Assembly: GCF_017315735.1 (NCBI RefSeq)
Contig: NZ_JAFLRK010000001.1
Location: forward strand, 62,001 to 126,000
DNA length: 64,000 bases
DNA from: Paracoccus shandongensis
GTDB taxonomy: Bacteria; Pseudomonadota; Alphaproteobacteria; Rhodobacterales; Rhodobacteraceae
Direction of reading: 5' to 3'
Shown: piece after piece, positions 14,517 to 23,597 of the stretch
How positions within the stretch are numbered: position 1 is the first letter of the stretch
Layout: each line of letters opens with the position of its first letter
The notes under the pieces: generated by a model
What the model was told of the DNA's origin: nothing
What the model saw: only the letters and a program-made list of their open reading frames with translations
Database searches by the model: none
Position numbers and translations under genes: made by a program

Positions 14517-16508
14517 ATGAGCGATGACCAGAAAGCCGCCGGTGGGCAAGACCGGCGGCTTTTCGCATACAATCGCGGCTTCTGGCACGGACCCCGCCTG
14601 CGCCGCATCCTGCACCTGTCGGGGTGGGATCTGCGCCTTGGCCTGCCCGGCCCCGGCAATGCCGTCGCCGTCTGGGGCGCCAGCCCGACGGCATGGCGCG
14701 GCCGGGGCATCGCCGCGCGGCGCGGGGCAGGTCTGGTCACGGTCGAGGATGCGTTCCTGCGATCGGTCCTGCCCGGCCGCGCCAAGGGGCGCACAGCCCG
14801 GCGCGGCCCCCTGGGCCTGCTGATCGACCCTTTCGGCCTGCATTTCGACCCGTCCCGCCCCTCGCTGATCGAACGGCTGGTTACGGACGGCGCGACGGCG
14901 GGGCATGAGCAGCGCGCCCGCGACGGCATCGCCCGGCTGCGGGCGCTGGATCTGTCGAAATACAACGCCCACCGTCCCCACCTGCCCGCCCCGGATCCCG
15001 GCTATGTCCTGGTGATCGACCAAACGCGGGGCGACGCCTCGCTGATGGGCGCGGGGCGCGACCGCTTCCTGGCGATGCTGGACGCGGCGCGGCGCGAACA
15101 TCCCGGCCGCCCAATCCTGCTGCGCTGCCACCCCGAGACGGCCCAGGGCCTGCGCCCCGGCCACCTTGGCGCGGGTGACCTGCGGCCCGGCGAGATCCTG
15201 TGCGATGCGGACATCTCGCCCTGGCGGCTGCTGGAAAACGCCCATGCGGTCTATGCCGTCAGTTCCCAGCTGGGATACGAGGCGATCCTGGCGGGCCACA
15301 AGCCCCGCCTGTTCGGCCAGCCCTTCTATGCCGGCTGGGGCCTGTCCCAGGACGAAGTCCCCCTGCATGGCCGTCGCGGCACCGCCAAGGCCGAGGCGCT
15401 GTTTGCCGCCAGCCATCTTTTGGCGCCGGTCTGGTATGACCCCTGCCGTGACCGCCTGACCGATTTCGACGGCGCGGTCGATCAGCTGGAGGCCGAGGTC
15501 AAGGCCTTCCGCCAGGACCGCGACGGCCACCTGGCCTATGGGATGCGGCTGTGGAAGCGGCCCTTCATCGCGCGCGCTTTTGGCGATGGCCGGGGGGTGC
15601 GGTTCACGGACCGGCCTTCGGCCCATGTCACGCTGGCCTGGGCTGGCAAGGCCGATGCCGTCCCCCAGGCGATCCGGGTCGAGGATGGCTTTTTGCGGTC
15701 CCGGGGGCTTGGCGCGGCCCTGACGCCGCCCTTGTCGCTGATCGCGGACGACCGGGGCATCTATTTCGACCCCACCCGCGAAAGCCGGCTGGAACGCCTG
15801 ATCGAAGCCGGCCCTCCGCCCGGCGGCGCGGCCCGGGCGGCCCGGCTGATCGCGGCGATCCGCGCGGCGGGCCTGTCCAAATACAACCTGTCGGGCCAGG
15901 GCCATCGCCCTGCCCAAACGGCCCGCAGGCGCATCCTGGTGCCGGGACAGGTCCAGGACGATGCCTCGATCCGCCTGGGCGCGGGGACGGAACGCACCAA
16001 CCTGGACCTGTTGCGCCGCGTCCGCCGCGACAATCCCGACGCCCACCTGATCTACAAGCCCCATCCCGATGTCGAGGCGGGGCTGCGCCCCGGCGCCATC
16101 GACGCCTCCCCCCTGGCAGACGAGATCGCCACCGCCGCCGATCCCATCGCCCTGCTGTCCCATGTCGATGAGGTCTGGACCATCACCTCGACCCTAGGGT
16201 TCGAGGCGCTGCTGCGCGGCGTTCCCGTGACGGTGCTGGGCGCGCCCTTCTATGCAGGCTGGGGCCTGACCCGCGACCTGGGGCCGATCCCGCCCCGCCG
16301 CCGCGCCCGCCCGGATCTGGCTGCGCTGGTTCATGCCTGCCTGATCGCCTATCCCCGCTATCGCGATCCGGTCACGGGCCTGCCCTGCCCGGTCGAGGTC
16401 GCGGTGGACCGCCTGAAGGACGGCACCGGCCCGCGCGTCCCGGTGCTGCGCCTGATGGCCAAGCTTCAGGGCCGCCTGGCCGGGCATAGCTGGCTGTGGC
16501 GGCGCTGA
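14517..16508 (+). CDS. kpsC: KpsC-like dual beta-Kdo transferase
   Basis: A 663-residue protein with two homologous glycosyltransferase modules, about residues 15-330 and 340-650. Each has the paired signature of the family: TVEDAFLRSVLPG and IRVEDGFLRSRGLG, LSKYN twice, VLVIDQTRGDASL and ILVPGQVQDDASI, and QPFYAGWGLSQDE and APFYAGWGLTRDL. KpsC alternates two beta-Kdo linkages to build the short linker on which group 2 capsules grow. The ATG at 14517 is the only usable start, although a strong hairpin lies over codons 6-16. It follows the OPX gene by 7 bp. Confidence 0.92.
   Translation: MSDDQKAAGGQDRRLFAYNRGFWHGPRLRRILHLSGWDLRLGLPGPGNAVAVWGASPTAWRGRGIAARRGAGLVTVEDAFLRSVLPGRAKGRTARRGPLGLLIDPFGLHFDPSRPSLIERLVTDGATAGHEQRARDGIARLRALDLSKYNAHRPHLPAPDPGYVLVIDQTRGDASLMGAGRDRFLAMLDAARREHPGRPILLRCHPETAQGLRPGHLGAGDLRPGEILCDADISPWRLLENAHAVYAVSSQLGYEAILAGHKPRLFGQPFYAGWGLSQDEVPLHGRRGTAKAEALFAASHLLAPVWYDPCRDRLTDFDGAVDQLEAEVKAFRQDRDGHLAYGMRLWKRPFIARAFGDGRGVRFTDRPSAHVTLAWAGKADAVPQAIRVEDGFLRSRGLGAALTPPLSLIADDRGIYFDPTRESRLERLIEAGPPPGGAARAARLIAAIRAAGLSKYNLSGQGHRPAQTARRRILVPGQVQDDASIRLGAGTERTNLDLLRRVRRDNPDAHLIYKPHPDVEAGLRPGAIDASPLADEIATAADPIALLSHVDEVWTITSTLGFEALLRGVPVTVLGAPFYAGWGLTRDLGPIPPRRRARPDLAALVHACLIAYPRYRDPVTGLPCPVEVAVDRLKDGTGPRVPVLRLMAKLQGRLAGHSWLWRR
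14532..14564 (+). terminator. Terminator-like hairpin inside the start of kpsC
   Basis: A perfect 12-bp stem AAAGCCGCCGGT / ACCGGCGGCTTT with a 7-base loop and TTTT at its end, 22 bp after the OPX stop codon and inside the first 16 codons of kpsC. It could work as an attenuator or a translation block. Confidence 0.6.
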
Positions 16509-16530
16509 GGCGCGCAAAAGAAACGTTATC

Positions 16531-16573
16531 GCGTGCCGGGCGCAGAGGCCCGAACAGAGGTTGCCCGGCACGC
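16531..16573 (+). promoter_or_regulatory. Long hairpin in the leader region of the sulfate transporter operon
   Basis: GCGTGCCGGGC at 16531-16541 and its exact complement GCCCGGCACGC at 16563-16573 with a 21-base loop, 140 bp before the cysA start. No T-run follows, so it is more likely a leader structure or an RNA-end stem of kpsC than a classic terminator. Confidence 0.4.
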
Positions 16574-16712
16574 TGCCTTGCAGTCCGGCATCAAGGAAAA
16601 TCGCCCCGCCATGGAACAGCGTTCCTGCCGTCCCGCCCCTGCAGACCGGGGGCCTTTCTTGGCAAGCATCCGCCCCGTTGCTAACTGGGACGCGCAACCA
16701 GGAAAGCCGCCC

Positions 16713-17810
16713 ATGTCGCTTGTGATCTCGCATCTAGCCCGGCGCTTCGGCGCGACCCCCGTCCTGCGCGGCATCGACCTCGAGGTGCGACAGGGGGAAC
16801 TGGTGGCGCTTCTGGGCCCCTCGGGGTCGGGCAAGACGACGCTCTTGCGCATCATCGCGGGGCTGGACTGGCCGGATGCGGGCGGGCTGTCCTTTGACGG
16901 CGCGGACTGGCTGGCGAAATCGGCCGCCGAACGGCGCATCGGCTTCGTCTTCCAGCATTATGCGCTGTTCCCGCACATGACGGTGCGCGACAACATCGCC
17001 TTCGGCCTGACGGTCCTGCCGCGCGCCAGCCGCCCCGGCAAGGCGCAGATCGCGGCCACGGTGGACGGGCTGCTGCGGTTCCTGCAGATCGAGGGGCTGG
17101 CCGACCGCTATCCGGCGGAACTGTCGGGCGGGCAGCGCCAGCGGGTTGCTCTGGGCCGCGCCATGGCGATCGAACCGCGCGTGCTGCTGCTGGACGAACC
17201 CTTCGGCGCGCTGGACGCCCAGGTCCGGCGCGACCTGCGCCGCTGGCTGCGCGGCGTCCATGACAGCGCGGGCACCACGACGATCTTCGTGACCCACGAC
17301 CAGGAGGAAGCCTTCGAGCTGGCCGACCGCGTGGTGGTGATGAACGGCGGCTTCATCGAACAGATCGGCCGCCCGGACGAGATTTACGACCACCCCGCCA
17401 CGCCCTTTGTCGCGCGCTTCCTGGGCCTGACGGTCGAACTGCCCGTGACCATGCGCGCGGGCCGGGCGCAGGCCGCGGGCCTGGACCTGGCCGCCCTGCC
17501 CCGCCGCGCGCTGCCCGACGGCCCCGCCACCCTGTTCCTGCGCCCCGCCGACATCGAAGCCCTGCCCGACCCCGCCGCCCCCTTCCGCGTGACCGAGGCC
17601 GCATCGACCGGCGCGCTGCTGCGGATCGTGGCGGAAAACGGCACCGGCTGCCGGATCGAGGCCGAGGTGCCGCGCCGCGAGGCCCGCGCCCTGTCAGTCG
17701 GCCAGCCCGTCGGGCTGCGCATCGTCGCGGGCCAGATTTTTCCCGGCGGCACGGCATCCGCTGCCGCGCAAGCCGAACCATCCAGACCCCTGAAGGAGGC
17801 CCGCTCGTGA
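16713..17810 (+). CDS. cysA: Sulfate/thiosulfate ABC transporter ATP-binding protein
   Basis: A 365-residue ATPase that powers sulfate import. Walker A GPSGSGKT at residues 35-42, ABC signature LSGGQRQR near 140, Walker B VLLLDEPFGALD, and the switch histidine in FVTHDQEEA. After residue 240 there is a TOBE-like regulatory domain as in CysA. The ATG at 16713 follows AGGAAAG. The stop overlaps the start of the binding-protein gene, so the four genes form one operon (cysA-sbp-cysT-cysW), an order differing from E. coli cysPUWA. Confidence 0.93.
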   Translation: MSLVISHLARRFGATPVLRGIDLEVRQGELVALLGPSGSGKTTLLRIIAGLDWPDAGGLSFDGADWLAKSAAERRIGFVFQHYALFPHMTVRDNIAFGLTVLPRASRPGKAQIAATVDGLLRFLQIEGLADRYPAELSGGQRQRVALGRAMAIEPRVLLLDEPFGALDAQVRRDLRRWLRGVHDSAGTTTIFVTHDQEEAFELADRVVVMNGGFIEQIGRPDEIYDHPATPFVARFLGLTVELPVTMRAGRAQAAGLDLAALPRRALPDGPATLFLRPADIEALPDPAAPFRVTEAASTGALLRIVAENGTGCRIEAEVPRREARALSVGQPVGLRIVAGQIFPGGTASAAAQAEPSRPLKEARS

Positions 17811-18802
17811 AGACCCGCCTGACCACCGCCCTTGTCCTTGTGCTGGGCCTCGCCAGCCCCGTGGCCGCGCAGGACGCGATCCTGAACGTGTCCTATGACG
17901 TGGCGCGAGAGTTGTTTGCCCAGCTGAACCCGGTCTTTGCCGAAAAATGGCAGGCGGAAACGGGCCGTAGCGTCACCATCGACCAGTCGCATGGCGGATC
18001 GTCCAAGCAGGCCCGCGCCATCCTGGAAGGCCTGCCCGCCGATGTGGTGACCTTCAACCAGGTGACGGATATCGACGTGCTGGCCGAAGGCGGCCTGGTC
18101 GATGAGAACTGGCGCGAGGCCTTCCCGAACCAGGCGTCCCCCTATTACTCGCTGCCCGCCTTCCTGGTGCGCGAGGGCAATCCCAAGGGGATCGACGACT
18201 GGGACGACCTGGCGCAGGACGGCGTGCAGGTGATCTTCCCCAACCCCAAGACCAGCGGCAACGCGCGCTACACCTATCTGGCGGCCTATGCCTATGCGCT
18301 GGACAAGAATGGCGGCGACCAGGCGGCGGCGCAGGAGTTCGTGGGTAAGATCTTCGCCAATGTCCCGGTCTTCGACCAGGGCGGCCGCGCGGCCACCGCG
18401 ACCTTCGCCGAACGCGGCATCGGCGACGTGCTGATCACCTTCGAGGCCGAGACGGGCGGCATCGCCAAGCAATACGCCGATGCCAAGCTGGAGCGGGTCA
18501 CGCCCTCTCTGTCGGTCCTGGCCGAGTTCCCGGTCGCCGTCGTGACCGAGAATGCCGAGGACAAGGGCACAGCCGAGGTGTCGAAGGCCTATCTCGACTT
18601 CCTTTATTCGCCCGAGGCGCAGCGCATCCTGGCGCAGAACTTCAACCGCGTGCATGACAAGGCGATCACCGCCGAATTCGCCGCCAACTTCCCCGACGTG
18701 AAGCTGGTCACGGTGGAAGACGTGTTCGGCGGTTGGGACAAGGTGCAGCAGGAACACTTCGCCGAAGGCGGGATCCTCGATTCCGTGTTCGTGAACCAAT
18801 GA
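17807..18802 (+). CDS. sbp: Periplasmic sulfate-binding protein
   Basis: A 331-residue secreted protein with signal peptide (cleavage after VAAQ). The mature start ILNVSYDVARELFAQLN, the SHGGSSKQARAI loop, and the NPKTSGNARYTYLAAYAYA segment are hallmarks of Sbp/CysP, which hold the sulfate through hydrogen bonds to neutral side chains. GTG start at 17807 overlapping the cysA stop by 4 bases; the stop overlaps the start of cysT in the same way. Confidence 0.95.
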   Translation: MKTRLTTALVLVLGLASPVAAQDAILNVSYDVARELFAQLNPVFAEKWQAETGRSVTIDQSHGGSSKQARAILEGLPADVVTFNQVTDIDVLAEGGLVDENWREAFPNQASPYYSLPAFLVREGNPKGIDDWDDLAQDGVQVIFPNPKTSGNARYTYLAAYAYALDKNGGDQAAAQEFVGKIFANVPVFDQGGRAATATFAERGIGDVLITFEAETGGIAKQYADAKLERVTPSLSVLAEFPVAVVTENAEDKGTAEVSKAYLDFLYSPEAQRILAQNFNRVHDKAITAEFAANFPDVKLVTVEDVFGGWDKVQQEHFAEGGILDSVFVNQ

Positions 18803-19656
18803 GCGTGGCGGCGGTCGCGGGCCTTCCCGCCGGGCGGCAGCGGCGGGTGCTTCCGGGCTTTGGCCTGACCATGGGCCTGGTGCTGACCTATGTCGGCATC
18901 ATCGTCCTGCTGCCCGTGATCGCCCTGTTCCTGAAGGGGGCCGAGATCGGCCCGCTGCGGTTCTGGGAGATCGTGACCGCCCCCCGCACGCTGGCCGCCC
19001 TGCGCCTGACCCTGACCGCCGCCGCGCTGGCGACGGTCTTCAATGCGTTCTATGGCCTGCTGATGGCCTGGGTGCTGGTCCGTTACCGCTTTCCGGGACG
19101 GCGGCTGCTTGACGCGATGATGGACATTCCCTTCGCGCTGCCCACCGCCGTGGCGGGCCTGGCGCTGACGGCGCTGTTTTCCGAAAACGGCTGGTATGGC
19201 GCGATCCTGGCGCCTGCCGGGATCGGGGTCGTCTATACCATCTGGGGGGTAGCGGTCGCGATGTCCTTCACCTCGATCCCCTTCGTGGTGCGCACCGTCC
19301 AGCCGATCCTGGAGGATCTGGACCCGGGGCAAGAGGAAGCCGCCCGCACCCTGGGCGCGACCCCGTTTCAGATTTTCACCCGCGTGATCTTCCCGGCGAT
19401 CCTGCCGTCCTTCCTGGTCGGCACCACCATCGCCTTTGCCCGCTCGCTGGGCGAATTCGGCGCGGTGATCTTCATCGCGGGCAACCTGCCGATGAAGACG
19501 GAAATCGCGTCCCTTCTGGCCGTGATCCGGCTTGAGGAATACGATTACAACGGCGCCGCCGCCATCGCCCTGACGCTGGTCGCCATCGCCATGGTGCTGC
19601 TGGTCGTGTCGAACTGGCTGCAAGCGCGCCTGACGCGGCGGAGGGTTCCGGCATGA
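18799..19656 (+). CDS. cysT: Sulfate ABC transporter permease CysT (CysU)
   Basis: A 285-residue inner-membrane protein with six hydrophobic segments. The EAA loop that docks the ATPase is seen as EEAARTLGATPFQIFTRVIFPAILPS near residue 185 (given here in parts: EEAARTLGA, then IFPAILPS). The ARSLGEFGAVIFIAGN segment is typical of CysT. ATGA overlap with sbp upstream and with cysW downstream. Confidence 0.94.
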   Translation: MSVAAVAGLPAGRQRRVLPGFGLTMGLVLTYVGIIVLLPVIALFLKGAEIGPLRFWEIVTAPRTLAALRLTLTAAALATVFNAFYGLLMAWVLVRYRFPGRRLLDAMMDIPFALPTAVAGLALTALFSENGWYGAILAPAGIGVVYTIWGVAVAMSFTSIPFVVRTVQPILEDLDPGQEEAARTLGATPFQIFTRVIFPAILPSFLVGTTIAFARSLGEFGAVIFIAGNLPMKTEIASLLAVIRLEEYDYNGAAAIALTLVAIAMVLLVVSNWLQARLTRRRVPA

Positions 19657-20474
19657 CGCCCGCCACCCTGGCTCCGCGCCCCGACCGCCGCGCGCAATGG
19701 CTGCTGATCGGGCTGGCCGTGGCGCTGACCCTGTTCATCGTCGTGGTGCCGCTGGTCTACATCTTCTGGCGCGCGCTGTCTGAAGGGTTCGCGGTCTTCG
19801 CCCAGAACATCCTGGCCCCCGACACGCTGCACGCGATCTGGCTGACATCGGCCGTGGCGGTGATCACGTTGCCCGTCAACCTTGCCGTCGGCATTGCCGC
19901 CGCCTGGCTGATCGCGCGCTTCACCTTTCCCGGCCGCAAGGCGCTGCTGACGATCATCGAGCTGCCGTTTTCCATTTCGCCCATCATCGCGGGCGTCTGC
20001 TATCTGCTGCTTTACGGGCGGCAGGGGCTGCTTGGCCCGGCCTTAGCGGCGGGCGACGTGAAGATCCTGTTCGCGCTGCCCGGCATCGTCATGGTGACGC
20101 TGTTCGTCACCGGGCCCTTCGTGGCGCGCGAAGTCCTGCCCCTGATGCAGGCGCAGGGGTCGGAACAGGAACAGGCGGCGCTGACGCTGGGGGCCTCGGG
20201 CTGGCAGATCTTTTGCCGGGTGACGCTGCCCAATATCCGCTGGGCGCTGCTTTACGGCGCGGTGCTGGCGACGGCGCGGGCGGTGGGGGAATTCGGCGCG
20301 GTGTCGGTGGTGTCGGGCGCGATCCGGGGGCAGACCATGACCCTGCCCCTGCAGATCGAGCTTTTGTTCAACGACCTGAACACCGTCGGCGCCTTTGCCG
20401 CCGCGTCCACCCTGACGCTGATCGCGCTTGTGGTGCTGGTTCTGAAGACGGTTCTTGAGGGCCGGACCCGCTAG
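19653..20474 (+). CDS. cysW: Sulfate ABC transporter permease CysW
   Basis: A 273-residue membrane protein, the partner of CysT. The EAA loop is QAALTLGASGWQIF followed by VTLPNIRWAL, and ARAVGEFGAVSVVSG marks CysW. Its stop codon shares the palindrome CTAG (20471-20474) with the stop of the convergent dctD gene, so the two transcripts meet with no spacer and no terminator was seen between them. Confidence 0.94.
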   Translation: MTPATLAPRPDRRAQWLLIGLAVALTLFIVVVPLVYIFWRALSEGFAVFAQNILAPDTLHAIWLTSAVAVITLPVNLAVGIAAAWLIARFTFPGRKALLTIIELPFSISPIIAGVCYLLLYGRQGLLGPALAAGDVKILFALPGIVMVTLFVTGPFVAREVLPLMQAQGSEQEQAALTLGASGWQIFCRVTLPNIRWALLYGAVLATARAVGEFGAVSVVSGAIRGQTMTLPLQIELLFNDLNTVGAFAAASTLTLIALVVLVLKTVLEGRTR

Positions 20475-21790
20475 CGCCGGAAATCCGTGGGCTTGATGCC
20501 GTGGCGGGCCAGCTTGTCGTAGAAGGTCTTGCGCGGCAGGTGCAGCCGCGCCATCGCCGCAGTGGCATTGCCGCCCGCCAGCCGCAGGGCGTCGCGGATT
20601 AGTTCGGCCTCATAGGCCGCCACCAACTCCGACAACCCCGGCGCGGTGCCGCCGTCCTGCGCGTCGAAGGGCGTCACGCCGATGGCCTGGCTTTCGGCGA
20701 AGCCGCGCAGTTCGGGCAGGTTGCCCGGCCAGCCATGCCCGGACAGCCGCGCCTTGACCGCGCCGGTCATGGCAGGCGCGGGCCGGTCCAGCCGCGCGCA
20801 GGCGGCCAGCAGGAAATGGCGGTAAAGCGCCGGAATGTCCTCGCGCCGTTCGGCCAGGGGCGGAACCTGCAAGACCGTGCCCGACAGGCGATAGAACAGC
20901 CGCCCGTCGAACGGACCCCCGGCCAGATGCGCGGGGTCGGCGCTGGTCGAGGCCAGAAGCTGCACATCCATGGGGCGCGGGGCGCTGGCGCCCATGGGCC
21001 AGAACTCGCCCGCCTCTAGGATCGCGGCCAGCCGCGCCTGCATGGCGGGGGTCAGCGCATCCACACGGTCCAGGAACAGCACGCCCCGCTGCGCCCGTTC
21101 CAGCCGGCCCGCCTTGCGGGTGCCGCGCGGGCCCGCAGGCTCGCTGCCCAGAAGGTCGGCCTCGAACCGCGTCTCGTCCAGGGCGTCGCAGGCCAGATGC
21201 ACGAAGGCGCGGGCGCGGCGCGGGCCCTGGCGGTGGATCGCGCGGGCGACGGACAGCCTGCCCGACCCGTCCGGGCCGGTCAGCAGGGCGTTCCCCTCGG
21301 CTTGGGCCACGCGGTCCAGGGCGGCGCGCAGATGGTCCATGACCTCGCTGCTGCCCGAAAGCTCGGGAAAGGCGTCCGAGGCGTCATGGCTGGCCTGCCG
21401 CAGCGCGCGGTTCTCCAGCACCAGGGCGCGGGCGGTGGCGGCGCGGTTCAGCGCGGCCAGCAGCACGTCGCGGCCAACGGGCTTTGTCAGGAAATCATAG
21501 GCCCCGGCCTTCAGCGCGGCCACCGCCATCGGCACGTCGCCATGCCCGGTCAGCAGGATCACCGGCAGGTCGGGGTCGATCCCGTGCAGCGCCTGGAACA
21601 GTTGCAACCCGTCCATGCCCGGCATCCGCACATCGGACAGCACCACGCCCGGATAGTCGCGCGTCACGCCCGCCAGCGCGTCCGTGGCCAGCCCGAAATC
21701 CTCGACCCGGAAGCCCGCCAGTTGCAGGGTCTGGACCTGGGCCGCGCGCAGATCCTCGTCGTCTTCCACCAGCCGGACAAGCCTGGTCAT
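20471..21790 (-). CDS. dctD: DctD-like response regulator with degenerate AAA+ domain
   Basis: A 439-residue NtrC-class regulator: receiver domain (residues 4-118, phospho-acceptor Asp53, Lys at FLTKP), AAA+ domain (about 145-365), and Fis-type helix-turn-helix at the end (GGNATAAMARLHLPRKTFYDKL region). The partner kinase gene overlaps by 4 bases and dctA is divergent, which fits control of C4-dicarboxylate uptake. The AAA+ part is unusual: Walker A reads GPDGSGRL (no Lys-Thr), Walker B reads VLFLDR (no Glu), and the sigma-54-contacting GAFTGA loop is replaced by AGPRGT. It may therefore act without ATP hydrolysis or on another sigma factor. Confidence 0.85.
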   Translation of the reverse strand: MTRLVRLVEDDEDLRAAQVQTLQLAGFRVEDFGLATDALAGVTRDYPGVVLSDVRMPGMDGLQLFQALHGIDPDLPVILLTGHGDVPMAVAALKAGAYDFLTKPVGRDVLLAALNRAATARALVLENRALRQASHDASDAFPELSGSSEVMDHLRAALDRVAQAEGNALLTGPDGSGRLSVARAIHRQGPRRARAFVHLACDALDETRFEADLLGSEPAGPRGTRKAGRLERAQRGVLFLDRVDALTPAMQARLAAILEAGEFWPMGASAPRPMDVQLLASTSADPAHLAGGPFDGRLFYRLSGTVLQVPPLAERREDIPALYRHFLLAACARLDRPAPAMTGAVKARLSGHGWPGNLPELRGFAESQAIGVTPFDAQDGGTAPGLSELVAAYEAELIRDALRLAGGNATAAMARLHLPRKTFYDKLARHGIKPTDFRR

Positions 21791-23472
21791 GCGGCCCTCC
21801 TCAGGATCAGGCGGAAGGTGGCGCCCTGGCCCGGCACCGGGTCGTCGGCGGTCAGGTCGCCGCCGAAATCGCGGGCGATGTCGCGGGAAATCACCAGCCC
21901 CAGGCCAAGCCCCTGCGCCTTGCTGGTGGCGAAGGGCGCGAAAAGCTGGCCGCTGGACTGCGGCGGCAGGCCCGGCCCGTTGTCCGTGACCGTCAGGGTG
22001 ACATGCTGGCCATCCGCCGCGATCCCGATGCGGATCCAGGGATCGGGACTGGCCTCCTGCGCCTCGAAGGCGTTGGTCAGCAGGTTCACGAGGATCTGTT
22101 CCACGCGCACCTGCTCGCCCACGACGGCCAGGTCGCCGGGAATGTCGGGCAGGTGGACGGGCATGTCGCTGGCCTTGCGGCGGCTGGCGGTCAGCATTAG
22201 CGATGCCTCGATTACCGGGCGCAGGGGGACGGGGCCGATCTCTCCGGTGGCCTTGCGGGCGAAGCTGCGAAGCTGGTCGGTGATCTGGCCGATCCGGTCC
22301 GTCATGCGGGCGATGCGGGCCAGGTTGTCGCCCGCCGGACCATCGGGCGCCATCGCCTGCCCGTTTTCGGCCAGCAGGCGGATGGTGGCCAAGGGCTGGT
22401 TGATCTCGTGCGCGACGCCTGCGGTGATCTGGCCCATGGTCGCCAGCTTGTTGGCCTGCACCAGGTCGGATTGCATCTGCGACAGGCGGGCTTGGGCCAA
22501 CTGACGCTCGCGCATCTCCTCGGACAGGTCGCGGGTGCGCTCGGTGACGGCGCGTTCCAGTTCCGCGCGATAGGCCCGGTCGGCCCGGGCCTTCCGGGCG
22601 GCGCGCAGCCGCGCGCGGCGGGCCTGGTTGGCCAGCGCCATCAGCAGCAGCACCGCCAGCCCCGCCGTCCCCGCCGCGTAAAGGGCCGTCTGCCGCGCTT
22701 CCCGCGTGGGCACATGCAGCGCCAGGGTCCATCCCGTTCCCCGCACCGGCAGGGCGATCGCCAGGCTGTCGGGCACGACGGGCGGGGCGGTGGTGAAGCG
22801 AAGGGCCGGGTCGGTGGTGATGATGACGCGGCCATCCTGTTCGGTCACATGGGTGGCGTTGGGGCTGCGCGCCCAGGCGGCCTCCAGCGCGTCGAATTCC
22901 ACCTTGACAACCACCACCCCCAGAAGCGCCGCGCCGTCGCGCACGTCGTGGGACAGATACAGCCCCGGCTGGCGGCTGACCATGCCCAAGGCGAATTCCA
23001 TCGCGGTCGGGCGCGCAAGGCGGAAATAGTCGCGGAAGCTGTAGTCATGGCCCACGAAGCTGTCCGGCCCGTTCCAGTTCGACGCGGCAATGGTCCGCCC
23101 CGTGGCGTCCAGCAGATACAGGACCGTGCTTTGCGTTTCGGACCGCAGCCGTTCCAGCTTGGCCGAGACGGCGTCGCGCCGGTCGGGCGCCTCGCCCTGA
23201 AGCGTGGCCTTGACCATGGCGTCGTCGGCCAGGATCGCCACGACCGCGCGCTGGCGGTCCAGGATGCTTTCCAGCGTCAGCGCCCGCGATTGCGCGGCGG
23301 CCAGTCCCTCGTCGCGCAGGTTCTGCAGGGCCCCGGCCCGCACGCCCCAGAAGGCCGCGGCGGGAACCAGGACCAGCAGCGCCAGGGCCAGCGCGACGGC
23401 CAGCCAGCCCGCCGCGCGCGGCAGGACGGGCGAATCGCCGTCCAGGGGCAGGTCGTCCCGAATGTCGCGCAC
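21787..23472 (-). CDS. dctB: C4-dicarboxylate sensor histidine kinase DctB
   Basis: A membrane kinase of about 561 residues: one membrane helix near the N-terminus, a periplasmic double-PAS sensor region that includes the FVGHDYSFRDYF motif, a second helix near residue 260, a coiled coil, then HisKA with the H-box AGVAHEINQPLATI, and the ATP-binding N, G1 and G2 boxes (LTNAFEAQE, VTDNGPGLP, GLGLGLVISRDI). The GTG at 23472 is chosen because an ATG 69 bases upstream would place codons on top of a DctD-type binding site. It senses succinate, fumarate and malate together with DctA in rhizobia. Confidence 0.88.
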   Translation of the reverse strand: MRDIRDDLPLDGDSPVLPRAAGWLAVALALALLVLVPAAAFWGVRAGALQNLRDEGLAAAQSRALTLESILDRQRAVVAILADDAMVKATLQGEAPDRRDAVSAKLERLRSETQSTVLYLLDATGRTIAASNWNGPDSFVGHDYSFRDYFRLARPTAMEFALGMVSRQPGLYLSHDVRDGAALLGVVVVKVEFDALEAAWARSPNATHVTEQDGRVIITTDPALRFTTAPPVVPDSLAIALPVRGTGWTLALHVPTREARQTALYAAGTAGLAVLLLMALANQARRARLRAARKARADRAYRAELERAVTERTRDLSEEMRERQLAQARLSQMQSDLVQANKLATMGQITAGVAHEINQPLATIRLLAENGQAMAPDGPAGDNLARIARMTDRIGQITDQLRSFARKATGEIGPVPLRPVIEASLMLTASRRKASDMPVHLPDIPGDLAVVGEQVRVEQILVNLLTNAFEAQEASPDPWIRIGIAADGQHVTLTVTDNGPGLPPQSSGQLFAPFATSKAQGLGLGLVISRDIARDFGGDLTADDPVPGQGATFRLILRRAA

Positions 23473-23524
23473 GCGTCCGAATCCCCGGCAAGCTGTTTCC
23501 CTTTCCACACTAGCAGCCCGGGGC

Positions 23525-23542
23525 TGTGCGGAAAACCACACA
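23525..23542. promoter_or_regulatory. DctD-type binding site
   Basis: TGTGCGGAAAACCACACA, an inverted repeat very like the rhizobial DctD site TGTGCGGAAATCCGCACA. It lies in the dctB-dctA divergent region, 138 bp before the dctA start. Confidence 0.65.
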
Positions 23543-23561
23543 TCAATCAGGCGCTATCAGG

Positions 23562-23581
23562 TGAAAACAGCCATGTTTTCA
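23562..23581. promoter_or_regulatory. Second palindromic upstream site of dctA
   Basis: TGAAAACA-N4-TGTTTTCA, a perfect 20-bp palindrome, 19 bp from the first site and 16 bp before the -24/-12 element. It may be a second regulator site. Confidence 0.5.
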
Positions 23582-23597
23582 GCGCATTGCTGCCATG

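Noticed and set aside
16509..16712. SAM-type riboswitch before cysA
   Set aside because: Only a single long hairpin is present and none of the conserved SAM-II or SAM/SAH core bases were recognised.
23473..23541. dctB start at the ATG 23541
   Set aside because: The added 23 residues have no family match and their codons would lie over the DctD-type binding site.
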